From assembly GCA_949987705.1 (NCBI GenBank), contig OX465282.1, positions 40,388,039 through 40,452,038 on the forward strand: 64,000 bases of DNA. Reading direction: 5' to 3'. The notes under the pieces are model-generated. The model did no database searches, was not told the origin of the DNA, and worked only from the letters and a program-made list of their open reading frames with translations. Made by a program: the position numbers and the translations under genes. Position 1 is the stretch's first letter; each line of letters begins with the position of its first letter. The DNA comes from Thereva unica (taxonomy: Eukaryota; Arthropoda; Insecta; Diptera; Therevidae). Shown here in pieces: positions 1 to 9,439 of this stretch.

Positions 1-1150
1 ACTTTTAGGGCTTTGTATATTTCACAGCCTTTATAGCTAGCTGTGTGTGATTCGCCGCATAGTGCACATTTGATGTTGCAGCTCTTTGGGTCTTGAGTAC
101 ACTCGACAGTTTTGTGCTTTCCTGCACACTTTACGCGGGTTGGATTTAGTGTACAAAAGTTTCTGGTGTGCCCATATTTTTGGCAGTTTAAGCACTGAGG
201 TATGTTCCTATTTTGTCGAGGTGGTTCAAAAGATATTCTGCAATGCAATAAGTTGGTTATGTTATATATTTCTTTATTGTTTTTGTTAGTCTCGATTTCT
301 ATGCTGAAGAGTGGGAGAGGTTTTTTCGTTCGGGCCTGTAGTATGTTGTGGACATTGATTACCCTATGACCATGTTCACCAAGTTCTTTTTTGATTTCGT
401 TCTGGTCGGTTGAATAATGCATATTTCGAAGCACTACTCGGAAGCCACGTTGCTCTTTAGGCTTGAATGTGTAGTACTGTGTTTGTTTAAGTTGGAGTAC
501 TTTTATTATTTTTGTGTAGGTAATTGAGTCTGATGGTTGTATTTTTATTTCGTCGTTCGCTAGAACTTTTAGTACATACGCGTCTTTTTCTGTAGCCGTA
601 TTTAGAGCATTTATTAATACATGTATATATTTGCCGCCTTGGACATATATTGGTGGGGGTTTAGGTACAATGGGTTTTGCTTCTTTTCTGTTGCTTCTTG
701 CTGGTGATTATCCGGTTCTTCACTTGCTTCATCCGTTGATAGGATATCAAATCGATTTTGAGATGTTCCAGGTGGTTGATTAAGCCAATAGTTTCTCAAA
801 GTATTTAAATTTTTCATTTTTTTATTTTTGTTTAGCTTATGTGATTCGGGAGATGTTCTAGATATTTTGGTTTGCATTACACTCAGGTTAGTTGTTGCAA
901 TTTCTACCAGTGTGGTTACAGGTTTAGGGCTTTTTATTGCTAGGTTAGCCGTTGTACTTGCAGTCGAAGCAGTTGTAGAGGTTGTTGTTGTTGTAGTTAA
1001 TGTTGAGGTGGTAGCACTTGGGATAAACAGGTTAACATTTTTTGTTTGGGAAGAGTTACCCCATGGCGGTGTTCTCTGTATACTCATTATTGCGGAAGCA
1101 TACTTTTAGGCGAAGTCCAATCGAAACGGGTTGTTGTCTAGACTGGAGAG
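1..1150 (-). pseudogene. Jockey-type LINE ORF1 (gag-like, PRE_C2HC plus zinc knuckles), frameshifted, truncated by the window edge
   Basis: The - strand reads as the ORF1 nucleic-acid-binding protein of a Jockey-like non-LTR retrotransposon. It starts at an ATG near 1087 with a Thr/Ser-rich N-terminus. The segment at about 350-520 reads like a PRE_C2HC domain (FKPKEQRGFRVVLRNMHYS). Two zinc knuckles follow: CLNCQKYGHTRNFC near 180 and a CxxC-H-C type (CALCGESHTASYKGC) near 30. The frame opening at 1087 runs into a stop at 614, while the domain continues without a stop in the next frame from about 685 down to base 1. One single-base frameshift near 670-690 therefore breaks the gene. Bases 1088-1150 are probably 5' UTR. 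ORF2, with RT and endonuclease, would lie left of the window. Confidence 0.85.
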
Positions 1151-1730
1151 CTGAGCTGCATTGATTATCTATAAGTAGATACGCAACCTTGTTTGCGGGC
1201 TTTGGACATAGATGGCCTTACTTACACTGATTTCAAAAATCCATGTTAAAACTGAGACTCAAGAGCTTTCGAAATATATAAAAGCTGTCTATCGGTTTCG
1301 CTGCTTATGTACATTGAACTTTTGAATTCATGTAGGTATATAGCAATCGCATGAACTGGGATACTTGCGATTGCGCCTGCCGTTCTTTGAGACAACATTT
1401 TCGGAATTTTTGTTGTTGTGTTGTTTAAAAACGATTTTTCAGGTTTAGGGAAAAATTTAGTCGTGGAAGATTTTTATTTTTTTTTTTATTTTTTTTTTTA
1501 TTTTTTTATGAAATCATATTTTTTTGTCTGCAGGTGGATACGGTGCCGCAAATTTTAATTTCTGCTTTGTACAGAATATAATAATTTTTCTATTTTCGAC
1601 CAAAAGTTGAGCCTGAGAAAATTTCAGTTAAAAGTTTTAAATTAGATTTTAAATTGGAAGAGGTTTTTATCATATAGTATCTATCCCAGGCAATAAAGTA
1701 TTTTGCTTCATCATTAAGATTTGATGTTTA

Positions 1731-2435
1731 AGGGGAGGTCCAACCCAAAAATGATAAAAATTGAATAAAAAAAAACTTTTTTTATTGTGTTTTCAGATAC
1801 TATGATTCTTCTAGTATAGTATTTATTAGTATTTAAACTTAGATTAGAATCTAAATAAACTCGAAAAAAAAAATGAAAAAAAGCGTTGCTTTTCTTTGAT
1901 CGCCATTATCTCTAAATGTCATTTGTCATGTTTTCTCGTAGGTGGATTAATTTTTCTCAGTCAATTTACAGCCGATTTGCCTGAAATTTGGTACACACCC
2001 TCTTCGAACAATAATAAAGATTTTTGTAAAACAGATTTTTGATAACGTTATTTAAAAAAAGTTATATCGCTTCAAAAGTGAAAAACACTCGAAAATAGCC
2101 TCAAAATAGCGTTTTTCTTGCATGTCATTATTCCAACTAGCGTAACTTCGTAACAAAATAAAAATTCAAAAATCTGTTTTACAGAAACTTTCATTATTGT
2201 TTAAAGATGATATGTGCCAAATTTCACGTCAATCGGATGAAAATTGGCCGAGAAAAATTAATCCACCTACGGGCATATTTTTCACTCTTTCATTCAAAAA
2301 ATGGTGGGGGAAATTTTTGGAGAGGGTTTTCGTACACATTTTCTGTTAAAGCCAATTAAGATACACAATATATCTGAAAATTATGCAATTCGATGAAAAA
2401 TTGTAGATTTTAGCCATTTGGGTTGGACTTCCCCT
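1731..2435. mobile_element. Palindromic MITE, left arm only
   Basis: About 705 bp with terminal inverted repeats AGGGGAGGTCCAACCCA and TGGGTTGGACTTCCCCT. A second inverted pair lies inside: GGTGGATTAATTTTTCTC near 1941 and its complement near 2260, with AAAACAG/CTGTTTT flanking the middle. The matching place in the right arm (near 7718) has no insert, which defines the boundaries. No target duplication could be decided. It contains no coding sequence. Confidence 0.75.
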
Positions 2436-2574
2436 GATATGGGAAAAGTAAAATCTTTCTTTATGTAAAACCATTCCATGCTAAACTGTCGCACTTTACT
2501 CCAAAAGAATATTTTAAAATTTATAACGCACCAGGAATTGTAAGTGCTTTATAAATATAATAAGTCTTGTGCAC

Positions 2575-2660
2575 TCTCTTCCACACCACCTAAGAGGTCG
2601 AGTACAGGCCGCGTTTTTTTATATCGTGGTGTCCCCAGTAGGCATAATTCACGGCTTTCA
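2575..2660. repeat. Recurring ~75-bp conserved motif (copy 1)
   Basis: The stretch from CCACACCACCT to GGTGTCCCCAGTAGGC is mirrored in the right arm near 7505-7590. Diverged forms recur at about 15340-15415 and, inverted, at about 29881-29965. It looks like a conserved part of a dispersed element. Its identity is unknown. Confidence 0.5.
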
Positions 2661-2969
2661 ATCAAAAAGATCCTTTCGCATTCAGGCATTGCTTTGGATT
2701 TATTACCTTGGCTATAATGATAGATCCACATAAATATATCATCCTGGAACTGTAAAACAATTGAATCCTTGGCTGAAGTGTACTATAAACCGGCTTTACT
2801 TAGTATTAACTGGTTTTGTTAATATTCATCCTCTCATCTTTACAATTTTTCCGCTACTGCTTGTACAGGGTCTGTCACGTATGCTAGGACTCCTAATAGT
2901 TTGGCGCTATAAAATTTTTAAATTGAGTATTACTAACACCCTATATGTAACAAATCAAAGGCTTTACTT

Positions 2970-3550
2970 CCCAGCGGGAAAACTAGCGAGGGGTTACTCA
3001 GGTAACCCAAGAATTCATTAATGATTTGTGTAACCGCTTACATGGTAATTGAAAAATTCTACTGCAAATTTAGTAAAATGGAGGTCTTTACATTGTAATG
3101 GCTAGGTAACCGACTAGGTAATGACTTGTGAAATACTTTCGTTGAAAATGTGATGTGCTTTTATTATTCTTTGTCTTGTCGAAGCCTCTCTTCTTGAGTT
3201 TATTCTGTCCTCCAAATTTGTTCGGTGTGGATCGTGCAGTGTAGTCAAAAAGATATCTTGCTAGTAAAATTCTCACCAAATGTAGCTGAAATGCAATGGT
3301 AATTTTGGATAGTAATGTTTTTAATGCTAAAAAGGGTAGCCAGAATTTTATTCTGCGTGCCTTACATGGTAATCTATGTATTCACTTAATACACTTCACC
3401 TCTGAAATAAGTCCTCGTTTGTAATGCCTACAGTAAGTACTTACCGCCATAGGACATCCCTATGTAAAAGTAAGCTATTATTTCATCACAAAGGTAATGG
3501 GTCCATCTCATTATCACCTCGCTTACCTAGCCATTACATTTCCCGCTGGG
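2970..3550. mobile_element. Nested 581-bp DNA element (CCCAGCGGGAAA termini), left-arm copy
   Basis: The element starts CCCAGCGGGAAAACTAGCGA and ends TTTCCCGCTGGG. An equal-length copy (581 bp) lies in mirrored position at 6571-7151, so it was present before the arm was duplicated by inversion. Short internal open frames are only strand shadows. The superfamily is not recognised. Confidence 0.75.
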
Positions 3551-3669
3551 TTGTAAAAACGGAGAATATTTAAACACTTTTATCAGTTTTATCCCGTAAA
3601 CTTCCGAAGTTATCGTCGAAGGCGAACTGACAATCAATAAATCTTGGTGCTTCCTGTGTAGATCAACAA

Positions 3670-4045
3670 ATTACTTGCTAAACATACAACATTCTATCGC
3701 CACTATCTCAGTACCATCGAAATAAACCCTCTCCTGGCTGCACGGCAATCTTATTCCCTCAACACCAAATTAGATAACTCGTCTCACTCCTTCCACCTGC
3801 AGCCCTCTTTTCGGGCACTCTACAAAATAGGAATTCGTTTCTAAAAAGAACAACTGGATTCTGGAATAATCGGTTAGTATTTCCGAGCTCCAACATCCAA
3901 GAATTCAAACGCAGAATTCCTCGTCAATTCCAGCTCTCCACGATCATAATGGTTAACCTATTCCACCCTTGTACTAATCTTATTGCAAGACAATGAACCA
4001 TGATATGACAAACTAAATAATGGACTAGTTGTACAAGAGTTATTT
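3670..4045 (+). pseudogene. LINE 3' end relic (RT C-terminus and 3' UTR) in the left arm
   Basis: The translation is interrupted by stops but resembles the C-terminus of the intact LINE protein encoded at 40043-42997. Shared pieces include a FYRHY-like segment, AARQSY-like and NSSHSFHLQ-like segments. The downstream UTR of the two is also similar (the stretch ending TGGACTAGTTGTACAAG). It is mirrored at about 6075-6450. Confidence 0.7.
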
Positions 4046-4584
4046 TGGGAAATTTGTTCAAAAATCGTACAACATTTTACAAGTTTTTTTTTGATTTGAT
4101 TCAAGGGTGGATTCACCGCATTGAAAAAGAGGTTATAATAAATTTTCCAATTTATTTTTGATATTATTTCATCAAAAATAAAATTTAAAAACATAAAAAT
4201 ATTTGAATCATTTTTTAAATAGAACCTGTATTGTATTGAAAATGACTTATTTCTTCTTAACAATACCAAGCAACCAACCTGCAATCCGGTAGCAGCAACA
4301 ATTACCCAAAACGTAGAAAAAAGCTGCTGTATAAAGTTTATTTTTAAAATATTACTTCCCTTTAATTTTATCCCCTTAATGCTTGATAAAATTTGGCTAG
4401 ATTAAATAAAAATCAACCACCTTCGCAAATAAATATAAAAAAGAGTGCATTTAATTTGATTATTATAATTATCCTTAAAAAGGGGTATATTTTATATTTA
4501 TAAGGGTGACAAACATATTTTATTGCAGTCCTAAAATTTCCTGCTGATTTTCATAATCAGCCACCAAAAAACATGAAGAGAAAT

Positions 4585-4894
4585 GGCCTCGACTCCCAGA
4601 TCCGGCGGCGCGGAAGTGAGTGTGGATTTGACACTTTGCGATTCTCAAATCCGCAGTCCCGGATTCAATTAAATCAAAAATTCGGAATGAAGACCCACGA
4701 TAATACCTGATGTCGGATTATCTTAGGCGCATTTGTGGTTTCGAATCCGCAGAAAATTTGTTGCGGATCACACTTTTAAAGCGCGGAAAATATCAAAGAG
4801 AGATTCAAAGAGAGATTCGCGGTTGTGGATTTGAGAATCGCAAAAGCTCAAATCCGCACTCACTTCCGCGCCGCCGGATCTGGGAATCGAGGCC
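4585..4894. mobile_element. Palindromic MITE with GGCCTCGA ends, left arm only
   Basis: About 310 bp, starting GGCCTCGACTCCCAGATCC and ending with its near-exact complement. The empty site in the right arm reads GAGAAATAGTTTC, which gives a 2-bp AT target duplication or none. Most of the element folds back on itself around a GC-rich inverted repeat. It has no gene. Confidence 0.75.
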
Positions 4895-5116
4895 ATAGTT
4901 TCAAAACGGTGTTTCGACACCCCTCCCCCTCCCATTCCTTTGCGTTGCAAATGGACTTTTCGCTAACTAATGCAAATAAGTCTCATAAAATCAAAAAGTC
5001 CGAAAACTGAAAAATCATGAGATTCGATATCTCAAATTTGTATACGGCACCGCGCCCCAGCCAAAATAAATTCAACTTCATTTTAATGTTCCAAGAAAAT
5101 ACCATCTTATGTACAC

Positions 5117-5310
5117 CATTGATTATCTATAAGTAGATGCGTAATCATGGGACCTGCGAGGATGGCGGGTGTTGGTGTTTGGCGGCGCTAGTGTCTGTTT
5201 TCTTTTTGCGGTTTGTGCTTTCGGTAAAACTTGCAAGATTTGGAAGCTTTGGTTTGGAGTTTCGATAATACATAATAAAAAAGCTGAAGGTTATCGATGA
5301 TGGAAATAAA
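5117..5310 (+). repeat. Central spacer unit of the palindrome (inverted copy at 8522-8722)
   Basis: About 194 bp starting at the CATTGATTATC terminus and ending AATAAAGTGTACA. A copy in reverse orientation lies at 8522-8722 at the right edge. The composite therefore alternates as inverted arm, inverted unit, arm, unit. It is GC-richer than the arms. No function is recognised. Confidence 0.8.
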
Positions 5311-6570
5311 GTGTACATAAGAAGGTATTTTCTTGGAACATTAAAATGAAGTTGAATTTATTTTGGCTGGGGCGCGGTGCCGTATACTAATTTGAGATAT
5401 CGAATCTCATGATTTTTCAGTTTTCGGACTTTTTGATTTTATGAGACTTATTTGCATTAGTTAGCGAAAAGTCCATTTGCAACGCAAAGGAATGGGAGGG
5501 GGAGGGGTGTGGAAACACCGTTTTGAAACTATTTCTCTTCATGTTTTTTGGTGGCTGATTATGAAAATCAGCACGAAATTTTAGGACTGCAATAAAATAT
5601 GTTTGTCACCCTTATAAATATAAAATATACCCCTTTTTAAGGATAATTATAATAATCAAATTAAATGCACTCTTTTTGATATTTATTTGCGAAGGTGGTT
5701 GATTTTTATTTAATCTAGCCGAATTTTATCAAGCATTAAGGGGATAAAATTAAAGGGAAGTAATATTTTAAAAATAAACTATACAGCAGCTTTTTTCTAC
5801 GTTTTGGCTAAGTGTTGCTGCTACCGGATTGCAGGTTGGTTGCTTGGTATTGTTAAGAAGGAATAAGTCATTTTCAATACAATACAGGTTGTATTTGAAA
5901 AATGATTCAAATATTTTTATGTGTTTAAATTTTATTTTTAATGAAATAATATCAAAAATAAATTGGAAAATTTATTATAACCTCTTTTTCAATGCGGTGA
6001 ATCCACTCCAATCAAATCAAAATAAAAAAAAAACTTGAAAAATGTTGTACGATTTTTGAACAACTTTCCCAAAATAACTCTGGTACAACTAGTCCATTAT
6101 TTAGTTTGTCATATCATGGTTCATTGTCTTGCAGTAAGATTAGTACAAGGGTGGAATAGGTTAACCATTATGATCGTTGGGAGGTGGAATTGACAAGGAA
6201 TTCTGCGTTTGAATTCTTGGATGTTGTAGGAACTCGGAAATACTAACCGATTATTCCGGAATCCAGTTGTTCTTTTTAGAAACGAATTCCTATTTTATAG
6301 AGTGCCCGAAAAGAGGGCTGCAGGTGGAAGAAGTGAGACGAGTTATCTAATTTGGTGCTGAGGGAATAAGATTGCCGTGCAGTCAGGAGAGGGTTTATTT
6401 CGATGGTACTGAGATAGTGGCGATAGAATGTTGTATGTTTTGCAAGTAATTTGTTGATCTACACAGGAAGCACCAAGATTTATTGATTGTCATCAGTTCG
6501 CCTTCGACGATAACTTCGGAAGTTTACGGGATAAAACTGATAAGTGTTTAAATATTCTCCGTTTTTACAA

Positions 6571-7151
6571 CCCAGCGGGAAATGTAATGGCTAGGTAAGC
6601 GAGGTGATAATGAGACGGACCCATTACCTTTGTGATGAAATTATAGCTTACTTTTACATAGGGATGTCCTATGGCGGTAAGTACTTACTGTAGGCATTAC
6701 AAACGAGGACTTATTTCAGAGGTGAAGTGTATTAAGTGAATACATAGATTACCATGTAAGGCACGCAGAATAAAATTCTGGCTACCCTTTTTAGCATTAA
6801 AAACATTACTATCCAAAATTACCATTGCATTTCAGCTGCATTTGGTGAGAATTTTACTAGCAAGATATCTTTTTGACTGCACTGCACGATCTACACCGAA
6901 CGAATTTGGAGGACGGAATAAACTCAAGAAGAGAGGCTTCGACAAGACAAAGAATTATAAAAGCACATCACATTTCCAACGAAAGTATTTCACAAGTCAT
7001 TACCTAGTCGCTTACCTAGCCATTACAATGTAAAGACCTCCATTTTACTAAATTTGCAGTAGAATTTTTCAATTACCATGTAAGCGGTTACACAAATCAT
7101 TAATGAATTCTTGGGTTACCTGAGTAACCCCTCGCTAGTTTTCCCGCTGGG
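6571..7151. mobile_element. Nested 581-bp DNA element, right-arm copy
   Basis: Inverted counterpart of 2970-3550, with the same CCCAGCGGG/CCCGCTGGG ends and the same length. It was carried along when the arm was duplicated. Confidence 0.75.
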
Positions 7152-7775
7152 AAGTAAAGCCTTTGATTTGTTACATATAAGGTGTTAGTAATACTCTATT
7201 TACAAATTTTATAGCGCCAAACTATTAGGAGTCCTAGCATACGTGACAGACCCTGTACAAGCAGTTGCGGAAAAATTGTAAAGATGAGAGGATGAATATT
7301 AACAAAACTAGTTAATACTAAGTAAAGCCGGTTTATAGTACACTTCAGCCTGTCCCTGTTATGCTGTCTGTAAATTTTGGAAAGAAGGATTCAATTGTTC
7401 TACAGTTCCAGGATGATATATTTATGTGGATCTATCATTATAGCTAAGGTCCTAAATCCAAAGCAATGCCTGAATGCGAAAGGATCTTTTTGATTGAAAG
7501 CCGTGAATTATGCCTACTGGGGACACCACGATATAAAAAAACGCGCCCTGTACTCGACCTCTTAGGTGGTGTGGAAGAGAGTGCACAAGACTTATTATAT
7601 TTATAAAGCACTTACAATTCCTGGTGCGTTATAAATTTTAAAATATTCTTTTGGAGTAAAGTGCGACAGTTTAGCATGGAATGGTTTTACATAAAGAAAG
7701 ATTTTACTTTTCCCATATCATTAAACATCAAATCTTAATGATGAGGCAAAATACTTCATTGCGTGGGATACTATA

Positions 7776-8034
7776 TCGAGCCCTTCCCGCCGTTTTATCG
7801 TAAGCGACATTTTTTCGAAAATTCGTTTTTTACCGCAAACGACGTTAATTTAACCTTCGAAACATACCACCAATTTTGACATTAATCGGATAATAAACTA
7901 GCCTAACTAATAAAATAATTAGCCTAACTAATTTCAGCCCGTTACAAATAACAGATACAAAAATAAGTAAGAAAACCCTTCTCCTGTAAAATTTGCTTTT
8001 TGTCGGTTACGATAAAACGGCGGGAAGGTCTCGA
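7776..8034. mobile_element. mariner-like MITE, TA target duplication, right arm only
   Basis: 259 bp with terminal inverted repeats TCGAGCCCTTCCCGCCGT and its complement (one mismatch), flanked by TA at 7774-7775 and 8035-8036. The empty site in the left arm near 1672-1680 lacks it. The TA duplication is typical of the Tc1/mariner group. It is non-coding. Confidence 0.8.
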
Positions 8035-8521
8035 TATGATAAAAACCTCTTCCATATGTAATTTAAAACTTTTTACTGAAATTTTCTCAGGCTCAACTTT
8101 TGGTCGAAAATTTTATATTCTGCACAAAGCAGAAATTAAAATTTGCGGCACCGTATCCACCTGCAAACAAAAAAATATGATTTCATAAAAAAATAAAAAA
8201 AAAAAAATAAAAATCTTCCACGACTAAATTTTTCCCTAAACCTGAAAAATCGTTTTTAAACAACACAACAACAAAAATTCCGAAAATTTTGTCTCAAAGA
8301 ACGGCAGGCGCAATCGCAAGTATCCCAATTCATGTGATTGTTATATACATGAATTCATAAGTTCAATGTACATAAGCAGCGAAACCGATAGACAGCTTTT
8401 ATATATTTCGAAAGCTCTTGAGTCTCAGTTTTAACATGGATTTTTGAAATCAGTGTAAGTAAGGCCATCTATGTCCAAAGCCCGCAAACAAGGTTACGTA
8501 TCTACTTATAGATAATCAATG

Positions 8522-8722
8522 TGTACACTTTATTTCCATCATCGATAACCCTCAGCTTTTTTATTATGTATTTTCGAAACTCCAAACCAAAGCTTCCAAA
8601 TCTTGCAAGTTTTACCGAAAGCACAAACCGCAAAAAGAAAACAGACACTAGCGCCGCCAAACACCAACACCCGCCATCCTCGCAGGTCCCATGATTACGC
8701 ATCTACTTATAGATAATCAATG
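8522..8722 (-). repeat. Terminal spacer unit of the palindrome
   Basis: Reverse complement of 5117-5310. Its outer edge is the right end of the whole element and is followed directly by the target duplicate TGAGCTG. Confidence 0.8.
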
Positions 8723-9286
8723 TGAGCTGTCAATTGACAGTTGTCTCGACGCCAGGCAGAAAAGAAATATGTAAAAAATGATTTATACTTTCCTTTGCCT
8801 TTTAGGTATAATTCGAAGAAAACTTCAATATTCAGCGATGAATTGCACTCTGTAGAAACAGTGGAAAGCTATTACACGTTTCTTAAGCGCATATTAATAT
8901 CAATTTTTTGATTTTAAATTTGCACTTTTTTCACAAGATGTAAACTTGACAGTTGTCACTTTCCAAAAAAAAAAATGTGTGAATAGATTAGGTAATTTAT
9001 TTCTGTGACTATTTCCATCGCCTTTAATCGAATATGCCTTTTGCTACCTAGGTGATTTTAAAAATGCAAGAAGTTTTTTAACTTGACTTTTATCCAACGA
9101 TGTTTGTGGAGTTTTTACAGTTTCATTATACTTATAATTTTATCTTGCTTACTATCTTTATAAGCTTTGGTTCGTTTAGAATAAGAAATTAAATTCAAAC
9201 TAAAATAATAATAATAATAACCATTAATTAAATTATAAATATTATATTATTAAACCTTGTATAATTTGCTCCAATTTTTTTTCCAG
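8723..9286 (+). other. Intron sequence upstream of the first Su(var)3-3 exon in the window
   Basis: AT-rich and without a convincing exon. The polypyrimidine tract and acceptor TTTTTTTTCCAG end at 9286. The residues expected just before this exon in the demethylase family are not found here, so the upstream exons lie left of the window. The intron is therefore at least 9.28 kb and contains the palindrome and the LINE ORF1. Confidence 0.6.
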
Positions 9287-9439
9287 TGAGAAATGGATAT
9301 TCTTGTGTACCTATAGCTTTAACCGAAGGTTTAGATATTCGCGTGAATACCGCTGTTAAGACGATAAAGTATTTTCCTGGTGGGGTTGAAATAACAACGG
9401 AAAATTTAAAAACCAATAATTCATCTGTGACATATAAAG
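9287..9439 (+). CDS. Su(var)3-3: Su(var)3-3 exon a
   Basis: Begins with the last two bases of a Val codon and reads [20 protein letters not shown], a conserved start of this oxidase segment. Acceptor TTCCAG ends at 9286 and donor GTAAAA starts at 9440. The following intron is only 47 bp, typical of compact fly introns. Confidence 0.93.

Larger units (their letters stand above)
1159..5116. repeat. Left arm of the large palindrome
   Basis: This is the reverse complement of 5311-8521. After removing its two private MITEs (1731-2435 and 4585-4894) the arm is about 2,943 bp, against about 2,950 bp for the right arm without its own MITE. The arms differ by scattered substitutions and small indels, so they are not a fresh copy. 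No real coding frame of its own is visible. Confidence 0.88.
5311..8521. repeat. Right arm of the large palindrome
   Basis: This is the reverse complement of 1159-5116 without that arm's two MITEs. It carries its own MITE at 7776-8034. It includes mirrored copies of the LINE 3' relic (about 6075-6450), the 581-bp DNA element (6571-7151) and the ~75-bp motif (about 7505-7590). Confidence 0.88.
1159..8722. mobile_element. 7.5-kb foldback-like composite palindrome with 7-bp target duplication
   Basis: Two long arms (1159-5116 and 5311-8521) are reverse complements of each other. They are separated by a 194-bp spacer, and an inverted copy of the spacer lies outside the right arm (8522-8722). The unit is flanked by TGAGCTG at 1152-1158 and 8723-8729, so it appears to have inserted once. 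A terminus beginning CATTGATTATCTATAAGTAG occurs four times: + strand at 1159 and 5117, - strand ending at 8521 and 8722. No transposase frame is visible, so the unit is non-autonomous. The superfamily is undetermined; a 7-bp duplication fits none of the common families cleanly. Confidence 0.85.

Noticed and set aside
86..289. A short + strand open frame near the left edge
   Set aside because: It is antisense to the zinc-knuckle part of the LINE ORF1, which has recognisable motifs on the - strand.
3088..7033. Matching 63-codon frames at 3088-3279 and 6842-7033, and the pair at 3958-4284 and 5829-6038
   Set aside because: The pairs are mirror images produced by the palindrome and lie in non-coding DNA-element or LINE UTR sequence; no domain is recognisable.
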